Of a DNA stretch of 5,263 nucleotides, positions 1 through 4,907 are shown one piece after another. The notes beneath the pieces are model-generated. The model was not told the origin of the DNA, did no database searches, and saw only the letters and a list, made by a program, of their open reading frames with translations. Numbering within the stretch: the stretch's first letter is position 1; every line of letters starts with the position of its first letter. Both the position numbers and the translations under genes were made by a program. Source of the DNA: Devosia sp. GTDB lineage: Bacteria; Pseudomonadota; Alphaproteobacteria; Rhizobiales; Devosiaceae. The stretch lies in contig JAEUMC010000300.1 in assembly GCA_016793415.1 (NCBI GenBank), forward strand, positions 1-5,263, in the 5' to 3' direction.

Positions 1-73
1 CAACATGCACCGGATGTGCCGTGTTCCCCACTGATGTCTCAGCCGACCGTCTCAATGTGACAAACCCCAATCG
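1..73. other. Non-coding flank beyond the terminator; no gene supported
   Basis: I see no supported gene here. On the minus strand an ATG lies at 6-4, right at the window edge, where a permease gene following the binding-protein gene could begin. Only two codons are visible and no good Shine-Dalgarno precedes it, so it is not called. A small imperfect hairpin (GCAC 7-10 with GTGC 16-19) is too weak to interpret. Plus-strand open frames that cross this stretch run antisense to the binding-protein gene. Confidence 0.5.
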
Positions 74-115
74 AGAAAAGGAACCTCCCCGGCCGCAGAC
101 AGGGTGCCGGGGAGG
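74..115 (-). terminator. Intrinsic terminator after the solute-binding protein gene
   Basis: Read on the minus strand, a 10-bp perfect stem (CCTCCCCGGC at plus 84-93 pairing with GCCGGGGAGG at 106-115) encloses a 12-nt loop and is followed directly by the T-rich run TTCCTTTTCT (plus 74-83). This is the classic layout of a Rho-independent terminator. It lies 65 nt after the stop codon of the binding-protein gene. Its position suggests the gene is transcribed alone, or that only part of the transcription continues into genes beyond position 1. Such an arrangement is common where binding protein must outnumber its permease. Confidence 0.8.
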
Positions 116-130
116 GTTTCCCAGGGAGCA

Positions 131-151
131 CCCGGCTCAGGGAGGGCCGGG
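131..151. repeat. Small stem-loop in the 3' untranslated region
   Basis: CCCGGC (131-136) and GCCGGG (146-151) form a 6-bp GC-only stem around a 9-nt loop. It lies between the stop codon of the binding-protein gene and its terminator. There is no T-run beside it, so it is not itself a terminator. It could protect the 3' end of the message from exonucleases, which is inference only. Confidence 0.4.
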
Positions 152-179
152 CGTGGGAGGACGTCTTGCGAAGCTCGGC

Positions 180-1541
180 CTAGAGCTTCGACACCGTGTT
201 GGCTTCGCCGACGATGGCGATCACCGCCGCCTTGTAGGCCGCCATGGCGTCAGCCGGGCTGGCCTCGCCCGAGACGACGCTTTCGGTCATGCGCTGGATC
301 TCGGCCGAGACCTTGTTGTAGTTCGGGTCGTTCGGGCGTGCGGTGGTCAGCGGCAACAGGCTCTCCTGCGTCTTCTGCAGGTAGACATTGTTCGGCGTCG
401 CCACGTCATCGCGGATGCGGCGGGCTTCACGGAAGCCCTGGAAGGCGGTCAGCGACTCCTGGCTGTTCATGTAGCTCAGCAGCGCCCAGGCCTCGGCCGG
501 ATTCTTGGTGGCAGGGTTGAGCACGAAGCCCGTGCCGCCCGAAACCGTCACATAGTCCTGCCCGCGATAGCCCTTGCCCGGCTCCTGCGCCGGCATCGAG
601 GCCCAGGTGACTTCAGCATCGCGGTTCTCGAGCCCGAATTCGGCGCCCGGCGCCATCACCGAGTTGAAGAACCAGTCGCCTTCGACGAGCAGCGCAGTCT
701 TGCCGTCGCGGAAGTTGGTGAAGGTGCGGTTGCGACCATCGCCGAGCAACTGCGCCCGCTGGTCGCCCAGTTGCTCATCCACATAGATGGTCTTGTAGAG
801 GTTGAGGGTATCGAGGATGCCCTGGCTCGAAACGATGTACTTGCCGTTCTCGTCGACGACGCTTTCGCCCGTCCCGAGGATCGCCATGTAGTAGCCCTGC
901 ATGGTGGTAGCTTCGCCCATGTTCACGCCGGCATTGAGCTGCAGCGGGAACGAATCCGGGTTCGCCTTCTTGATGGCGCGTGCGGCGTCGAGCAGCTCGG
1001 CCCAGGACTTCGGCTGGAAGGTGTCGGGATCGAGCCCGGCCGACTTCAAGAGTTCCTTGCGCACGAAAATGGCGCGCACGTCCGTGCCGAGCGCCAGGCC
1101 ATAGGCCTTGCCGCCATAGCTCATCAGTGACTTGGCGCCGTCCGAGATATGGCTCCAGCCTTCCCAGTCGTTGACGGCGGCGCCCGCCACTTCATCGAGC
1201 GGCTTCAGCAGCCCGCCTTCGACGAACGAGGGGATCAGGAAGCCGTCGAACGCCGCGACGTCGGCGCCGGCGCCGGTCGAGAAATCGAGAGCCAACTGCT
1301 GGGTCATCTGCTCGTCCTTGCCGCCGAACTCGTTCAGCGACACGGTGACGTCCTTGCCCTCGGCCTTCATCTTCTCGGTGAACCCGGGGATCACGCTTTC
1401 CTTGATCCAGGTCGCGGTTTCACTGTTCACGCCGCCGACGACGCAGCGGCAGATCACCGTCAGGTCCACGGCGAAGGCCGGGGTAATCATCGTAGTGGCA
1501 GTAGCAAGCCCCAGATACAGGGCGCGCAGGCGATTGCTCAT
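180..1541 (-). CDS. Sugar-type ABC transporter solute-binding protein, periplasmic
   Basis: This 453-residue protein binds a small ligand in the periplasm and delivers it to an ABC importer. A Sec signal peptide is visible: basic start MSNRLR, hydrophobic core 7-20, cleavage expected after AFA (residues 22-24). The mature part has the pattern of the family 1/8 extracellular sugar-binding proteins: the segment DVAAFDGFLIPSF (94-106) followed by GGLLKPLDE, a YGGKAYGLALGTDVRAIF stretch in the first lobe, KSWAELLDAAR, and GGTGFVLNP (335-343) followed by PAEAWALLSYM (348-358) in the second lobe. The length is normal for the family. The start is fixed by a strong AAGGGAGGA site 8 nt upstream. The only two cysteines are C31 and C33, close to the mature N terminus. 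It is divergent from a LacI-type regulator and followed by a terminator. No permease or ATPase gene is in the window. The substrate cannot be read from sequence; the neighbouring GH38-like gene favours an oligosaccharide or glycoside. Confidence 0.93.
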   Translation of the reverse strand: MSNRLRALYLGLATATTMITPAFAVDLTVICRCVVGGVNSETATWIKESVIPGFTEKMKAEGKDVTVSLNEFGGKDEQMTQQLALDFSTGAGADVAAFDGFLIPSFVEGGLLKPLDEVAGAAVNDWEGWSHISDGAKSLMSYGGKAYGLALGTDVRAIFVRKELLKSAGLDPDTFQPKSWAELLDAARAIKKANPDSFPLQLNAGVNMGEATTMQGYYMAILGTGESVVDENGKYIVSSQGILDTLNLYKTIYVDEQLGDQRAQLLGDGRNRTFTNFRDGKTALLVEGDWFFNSVMAPGAEFGLENRDAEVTWASMPAQEPGKGYRGQDYVTVSGGTGFVLNPATKNPAEAWALLSYMNSQESLTAFQGFREARRIRDDVATPNNVYLQKTQESLLPLTTARPNDPNYNKVSAEIQRMTESVVSGEASPADAMAAYKAAVIAIVGEANTVSKL

Positions 1542-1549
1542 CGCGAAAT

Positions 1550-1558
1550 TCCTCCCTT
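1550..1558 (-). promoter_or_regulatory. Strong ribosome binding site of the binding-protein gene
   Basis: On the minus strand the sequence reads AAGGGAGGA, a near-complete match to the anti-Shine-Dalgarno sequence, 8 nt before the ATG at 1541. It confirms the start and predicts high translation, as expected for an abundant periplasmic protein. It is much stronger than the sites of the two plus-strand genes in this window. Confidence 0.85.
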
Positions 1559-1560
1559 GT

Positions 1561-1581
1561 GGCGCCGCTTTTTGGGGCGCC
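1561..1581 (-). other. Hairpin in the 5' leader, directly upstream of the ribosome binding site
   Basis: Two GGCGCC hexamers (1561-1566 and 1576-1581) pair across a 9-nt loop that reads CCAAAAAGC on the minus strand. The base of the hairpin is 2 nt from the Shine-Dalgarno sequence in the binding-protein leader. The stem leaves the ribosome site itself free, so it looks more like a 5' stabilising structure than a sequestering switch. Function is inferred, and no homology to a known riboswitch was recognised. Confidence 0.4.
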
Positions 1582-1630
1582 GAATTGGCGATAGCGGCGG
1601 TCTATCCTCCCCGCCGCAGCTCACGATCTC

Positions 1631-1659
1631 AGAATGAACACGCTTTCATTCATCGTCAA
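1631..1659 (-). promoter_or_regulatory. Promoter of the solute-binding protein gene
   Basis: On the minus strand, TTGACG (plus 1659-1654) matches the sigma-70 -35 box at 5 of 6 positions. A 17-nt spacer follows, then CATTCT (plus 1636-1631) as a weak -10 (3 of 6). Expected transcription start is near 1624, giving a leader of about 83 nt that contains the GGCGCC hairpin. A palindromic operator fills the spacer and overlaps the -10, which supports this being the regulated promoter: a bound repressor would occlude RNA polymerase. Confidence 0.6.
1632..1651. promoter_or_regulatory. Operator O1, LacI-family type palindrome
   Basis: GAATGAA (1632-1638) and TTCATTC (1645-1651) are perfect inverted arms of 7 bp around a 6-bp centre CACGCT. 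The dyad axis falls on a central CG (1641-1642). The inner 14 bp, TGAACACGCTTTCA, fit the general TGNAANCGNTTNCA form of LacI-family operators. It lies between the -35 and -10 of the binding-protein promoter and 209 bp from the start of a divergent LacI-type gene. That regulator is therefore the obvious candidate to bind it (inference). Confidence 0.72.
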
Positions 1660-1681
1660 GCCGTAGAATGCCTGTTGCGAA

Positions 1682-1695
1682 TGACAGCGTGATGG
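1682..1695. promoter_or_regulatory. Possible degenerate operator half-site
   Basis: TGACAGCGTGATGG matches the reverse complement of the O1 core at 10 of 14 positions, including the whole central AGCGTG, but one arm is poor. It lies 47 bp from O1, upstream of the binding-protein -35. It may be a weak auxiliary site, or chance similarity. Confidence 0.25.
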
Positions 1696-1704
1696 ACGTC
1701 TGTG

Positions 1705-1720
1705 TGGAATGTTTGTTCCA
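1705..1720. repeat. Short inverted repeat in the divergent control region
   Basis: TGGAA (1705-1709) and TTCCA (1716-1720) form a 5-bp perfect dyad around the 6-bp centre TGTTTG. It differs from O1 and O2 because it lacks the central CG, so it may be a site for another regulator. It lies between the two promoters, where an activator acting on either would be placed. No known consensus was recognised. Confidence 0.3.
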
Positions 1721-1786
1721 TTTCAGTGGGCGGCGGTCATTCTTCTGTAACATCAGTGGGTTAGCGTGTTTGCTCGCCGGATCGGC

Positions 1787-1816
1787 TTGACAGCACGCGA
1801 AACCAAACGGCAGAAC
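1787..1816 (+). promoter_or_regulatory. Probable promoter of the LacI-type regulator gene
   Basis: TTGACA (1787-1792) is a perfect -35 box. The best -10 at usual spacing is CAGAAC (1811-1816, 18-nt spacer), which matches the consensus at only 3 of 6 positions. This implies a start of transcription near 1823 and a leader of about 37 nt. The second operator starts at that point. Because no terminator follows the regulator gene, this promoter may also serve the downstream GH38-like gene. Confidence 0.5.
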
Positions 1817-1821
1817 AGTTT

Positions 1822-1835
1822 TGCACACGATTTCA
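1822..1835. promoter_or_regulatory. Operator O2, probable autoregulatory site
   Basis: TGCACACGATTTCA is identical to the O1 core TGAACACGCTTTCA at 12 of 14 positions and keeps the central CG (1828-1829). It overlaps the predicted transcription start of the regulator gene and ends 24 bp before its start codon, the classic place for autorepression. Its arms are less symmetric than those of O1, so lower affinity is expected. The axes of O1 and O2 are 187 bp apart. Confidence 0.6.
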
Positions 1836-1847
1836 ATCTAGGGCAGC

Positions 1848-1851
1848 AAGG
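1848..1851 (+). promoter_or_regulatory. Ribosome binding site supporting a TTG start
   Basis: AAGG lies 8 nt before the TTG at 1860. An in-frame TAG at 1839-1841 closes the frame upstream. The first ATG (1905) would cut into the first DNA-binding helix. TTG is therefore the only plausible initiation codon. Confidence 0.65.
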
Positions 1852-1859
1852 CAGACCTT

Positions 1860-2897
1860 TTGAGCGATCCGGCCACCCGCAATCGCAGTCGCGCCACCGC
1901 CGATATGGTGGCTCGCACCGCCAACGTGTCACGCGTCGCGGTGAGCCGTGCCTTCAACCCGCACGCTTCGATCAAGCCGGAGAAGCGCGACCTGATTTTG
2001 AAGGTGGCGCAGGAGCTGAACTACACACCCGACATGGCCGCCCGCTCGATGGTCACCGGCCGCTCGCATCTCGTCGGCATCATCGTCCCCGATGTCTCCG
2101 GCCCGTGGGAAAGCCAGGAGCTCGATGCCATGACCACGGCACTGCAGGCCGAGGGCTTCGCAACGCTGCTGTTCCGCACCCGCGACGACCTGTCGATGGA
2201 TGAAACCCTGCTGACCTACATGAAGGGCTTCAATCCGGATTCGGTCATCGCCTATGCCGAGAACGTGCGGCCGACGACGCTCGCCCGCGTGCTCGATCGG
2301 GCGGTTCCGATCTATGTCGGCTACCCGGACGAGGAAGCAGCGGAGGCCGAGGCCGCGCCGCTGTTCGATCGCCTCGACGTGCTGCAGCGCGAGGGCATCG
2401 AGCAGGCGGTGGCGCTGATGCAGGGTTATGGCGCCCGCCGCTTCGCCTTTCTCGCCGGCAAGACCAACTCGTTGGCGACCCAGTCGCGCGAGCGTATGGT
2501 CGGCAAGATTCTCGCCGAGCGCGGCCTGCCGCCGCCCATCCGCATCCAGGGCGACTACATGTACGATACCGCCTATCGCGAGACGCTGAACCAGTTCCGG
2601 CTCGGCGAGCCAGTCGACGCCATCTTTGCCGCCAACGATGTCGGCGCGTTCGGCGCCATCGATGCGCTCCGCACCGAGCTCGGCCTGCGCGTGCCGCAGG
2701 ACGTCAAGGTCGTCGGCTTCGACGACATCCACCAGTCGCACTGGAAGAGCTACAACCTCACCACGGTGAAGCTCGACCTTGCCGAACGCACCCAGGCGCT
2801 GCTGCGCCTGATCCTTCGCCGCCTCAAGAATCCCACCTCACCCTCGCTCACCGAAACCGTGTCGACCCGGCTGGTCGTCCGCGGCACCGTGGGCTGA
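1860..2897 (+). CDS. LacI-family transcriptional regulator, probable sugar-responsive repressor
   Basis: This 345-residue protein has the normal LacI-family length and architecture. The N-terminal helix-turn-helix spans about residues 13-33 (ADMVARTANVSRVAVSRAFN), with R25-V26-A27 at the base-reading positions equivalent to YQT of LacI. ELNYTPDMAARSM (52-64) covers the third helix and the start of the hinge; the usual minor-groove hinge leucine is methionine (M64). A periplasmic-binding-protein-like sensor domain follows from HLVGIIVPD (70-78), with AANDVGA (D260) and VVGFDD (D288, D289) in its second lobe. There is no cysteine. It starts at TTG, which suits a low-abundance regulator. It is divergent from the binding-protein gene and upstream of the GH38-like gene on the same strand. 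The two matching palindromes in the control region suggest repression of both divergent units with autoregulation. The effector is unknown; a ligand of the binding protein or a product of the enzyme is the natural guess. Confidence 0.92.
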   Translation: MSDPATRNRSRATADMVARTANVSRVAVSRAFNPHASIKPEKRDLILKVAQELNYTPDMAARSMVTGRSHLVGIIVPDVSGPWESQELDAMTTALQAEGFATLLFRTRDDLSMDETLLTYMKGFNPDSVIAYAENVRPTTLARVLDRAVPIYVGYPDEEAAEAEAAPLFDRLDVLQREGIEQAVALMQGYGARRFAFLAGKTNSLATQSRERMVGKILAERGLPPPIRIQGDYMYDTAYRETLNQFRLGEPVDAIFAANDVGAFGAIDALRTELGLRVPQDVKVVGFDDIHQSHWKSYNLTTVKLDLAERTQALLRLILRRLKNPTSPSLTETVSTRLVVRGTVG

Positions 2898-2898
2898 C

Positions 2899-3043
2899 CT
2901 CGTGTGTCGAAATTCAGGTCAGGCCAAGTCGGAAATGATGGACTTCGAGAGCCGGAACGGAGCGTACGTTTGGGTACGTGAGTCCCGGAAGCGCACAAGG
3001 CCGCCATTTGCAGGCCGGCATCACCTGAATATCGATACACGAG
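2899..3043. repeat. Long palindromic intergenic element with 21-bp inverted ends
   Basis: The ends 2899-2919 and 3023-3043 are inverted copies that agree at 19 of 21 positions; both outer tips read CTCGTGT inward. Pairing continues inside: 2921-2925 with 3017-3021 (4 of 5), AAATGATGG (2933-2941) with 3001-3009 (7 of 9), and CCGG (2952-2955) with CCGG (2985-2988). At the centre, CGTAC (2963-2967) and GTACG (2974-2978) close a 6-nt loop. The whole unit can fold into one long hairpin. It starts 1 bp after the regulator's stop codon, ends 7 bp before the next start codon, and fills almost all of the 153-bp gap. There is no T-run, so it is not an ordinary terminator, and no clear target duplication was seen. 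It resembles REP/RIME-like mobile palindromes in layout, but I cannot assign it to a named family. It could alternatively be a structured leader controlling the downstream gene. Confidence 0.75.
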
Positions 3044-3050
3044 ATCCCCA

Positions 3051-4907
3051 GTGACCAAAAAGATCCACCTGGTCTTCAAGACCCACCTCGACATCGGCTT
3101 CACCGACCACGCGCAGAAGGTCCGCGCCCAGTATCACGAGCGCTTCATTCCGCAGGCGATCGACACCGGCGAGCACTTCTTCGCCGAGAACCCGGCCAAT
3201 CCGAAGTTCATCTGGACCACCGGCGCCTGGCTGATCTGGGATCACCTCAACTCGCAATCGCCCGAGCGGGTGCGGCGCCTTGAGCGCGCCATCGATCGCG
3301 GCCTGATCCGTTGGCACGCGCTGCCGTTCACCACGCATTCCGAGCTGATGTCACCGGCGGTATTCCGCGCCGGGCTCAGCTACAGCCAGGAACTCGACCG
3401 GCGCTTCGGTAAACAGACGATCGCCTCGAAGATGACCGACGTGCCGGGCCATACCATCGGCATCGTGCCGCTTCTGGCCGAGGCCGGAGTGAAGTTCCTG
3501 CATCTGGGCGTCAACTCCGCCTCGCCGCCGCCGGACGTTCCCGACGTGTTCCGCTGGCGCGCCCCGGACGGCTCCGAGATCGTCGTGCTGTATCAGAAGT
3601 CCTATGGCGAGACGTCGTTTCCCGAGGGCTTTGACGAGGGCCTCGGCTTCGCCCACACCAACGACAACATGGGCCCGCAAAGCGTGCCGCAGACCGCTGA
3701 CGCCTGGCGCGAGCTGGAACGGCATAATCCAGGAACAGAGATCGTCGCCTCGACACTCGATGCCTATGGCGAGATCCTCTGGGCGCGGCGCGAACAGTTC
3801 CCGGTGGTCGATATCGAGCTCGGCGACAACTGGATTCACGGCGCCGGCACCGACCCCGACAAGATCAAGCGCTTCCTGCACCTGCAGCGCCTCTATGACG
3901 GATTCGCCGAAGACACGCTCACCCCCAGCCGTCTGGCCTTCGGGCGCGGCCTCACCATGGTCGCCGAGCATACCTGGGGCGTCGACATCAAGTCGTACCT
4001 GCGCGACGACCAGGCCTGGGATCGCCCGGCCTTCGAAGCGGCTCGGGCCGCCGACTACCGCTTCCAGTATTCAGAGGCCTCGTGGGCGGAGCAGCGCGCC
4101 TATCTCGACGCCGCTGTCGCCGAACTCGAGCCCTCCGACCGCACCCTTGCCGAAGCGGCCGAGGATCCGGCGATCGAAGGGACCGGCTGGTTCGTCGAAA
4201 CCGACCCCAATAGCGGTGATGTGATCCTGATCCGCTCGCCGGCCGGGGGCGAGCTGCGCGGCGAGAACGGCAGCCTGCTCGGCTACCGCTACGAAAGCTA
4301 TGACGCCTCAGATGTCGCCGCTCACATGGACACCTACCTGACGCATCGCGCCGAGTGGGCCATCCTCGACCACATCAAGCCCGGCCTCGACCGCGCCGCC
4401 TCGGCGCGTTCCCGGAACTTCAGCCCCAAGCTTATCGACGGCGCCGCAACGCTCGACGCGGCAGCCCATGCCTCGCTCGGCGCCCCGGCACGCGTCGCCT
4501 ATCGCTTCCGCGCGCTCGACAGCCGTCACCTCGAGATCACCGTCGAGTTGCTCGACAAGCCGGCCAACCGCATGCCCGAAGCGAGCTTTGTCAGCTTCAC
4601 GCCGGCGGGCCCGCACGATTGGCAGTTCCTCAAGATGGGGCAGTGGCTGCCGGCCAATCGGATCGCGCCCAAGGGCGGTGGTCAGCTCCAGGCCGTCGCC
4701 GCCGTCCGCGCGTCCGGGGTCGAGCTCCGTCCGCTCGACACCCCGCTGGTCGCGCCGGCGGCGACGAAGTTCATGCCGTTCAACCCTAATCCGCCGGATT
4801 TCTCGGCAGGTCTGCGCTTCAACCTCCACAACAACAAGTGGGGCACCAACTTCCCGATGTGGTGGGGCGCAGAGCGCTTCGAAGCGCGGTTCGTGCTGGA
4901 GCTTTAG
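3051..4907 (+). CDS. DUF5054 protein, GH38-like putative cytoplasmic glycosidase
   Basis: This 618-residue protein is recognised as a DUF5054-type protein related to the catalytic domain of family 38 alpha-mannosidases; the reaction and substrate are not established. The N terminus carries THLDIGFTDH, with H12 and D14 in the place of the GH38 His-x-Asp metal pair. TDVPGH (D130) aligns with the GH38 segment holding the nucleophile/metal-binding aspartate. PFTTHSELM (92-100), GVN followed by FRWRAPDGSE (153-176), GDNWIHG (258-264) and EHTWGVD (306-312) are further likely active-site segments; H307 could be the fourth metal ligand. From about 380 the C-terminal half looks beta-rich and ends with NNKWGTNFPMWW (594-605). 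There is no signal peptide and no cysteine, so it is probably cytoplasmic. The start is GTG with a weak GAG site 7 nt upstream; an in-frame stop at 2979-2981 and the immediate start of the HLVFKTHLDIG motif support it. It follows the LacI-type gene on the same strand, suggesting co-transcription. Its stop overlaps that of the convergent LysE-type gene. Confidence 0.85.
   Translation: MTKKIHLVFKTHLDIGFTDHAQKVRAQYHERFIPQAIDTGEHFFAENPANPKFIWTTGAWLIWDHLNSQSPERVRRLERAIDRGLIRWHALPFTTHSELMSPAVFRAGLSYSQELDRRFGKQTIASKMTDVPGHTIGIVPLLAEAGVKFLHLGVNSASPPPDVPDVFRWRAPDGSEIVVLYQKSYGETSFPEGFDEGLGFAHTNDNMGPQSVPQTADAWRELERHNPGTEIVASTLDAYGEILWARREQFPVVDIELGDNWIHGAGTDPDKIKRFLHLQRLYDGFAEDTLTPSRLAFGRGLTMVAEHTWGVDIKSYLRDDQAWDRPAFEAARAADYRFQYSEASWAEQRAYLDAAVAELEPSDRTLAEAAEDPAIEGTGWFVETDPNSGDVILIRSPAGGELRGENGSLLGYRYESYDASDVAAHMDTYLTHRAEWAILDHIKPGLDRAASARSRNFSPKLIDGAATLDAAAHASLGAPARVAYRFRALDSRHLEITVELLDKPANRMPEASFVSFTPAGPHDWQFLKMGQWLPANRIAPKGGGQLQAVAAVRASGVELRPLDTPLVAPAATKFMPFNPNPPDFSAGLRFNLHNNKWGTNFPMWWGAERFEARFVLEL

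Noticed and set aside
7..19. Small GCAC/GTGC hairpin near the window start as an operator or terminator
   Set aside because: The perfect stem is only 4 bp, it has no T-run, and it shows no similarity to the operators found in the divergent region.
21..1130. Long plus-strand open frame of 369 codons antisense to the binding-protein gene
   Set aside because: It has low-complexity Arg/Ala/Gly-rich composition, no recognisable family and no ribosome site. The minus-strand frame has a signal peptide, domain motifs and a strong Shine-Dalgarno. It is a GC-bias shadow.
1929..2741. Minus-strand open frame of 270 codons inside the regulator gene
   Set aside because: It is fully antisense to a clear LacI-family gene, with no ribosome site or recognisable domain.
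3008..3036. Possible promoter TTGCAG with TATCGA/ATCGAT before the enzyme gene
   Set aside because: Both boxes are poor matches and the sequence is part of the palindrome arm, which explains its conservation-like appearance. Not enough to call a promoter.
2899..3043. Palindromic element read as an intrinsic terminator of the regulator gene
   Set aside because: No run of T follows either arm and the stem is far longer than a typical terminator; a repeat or structured leader fits better.
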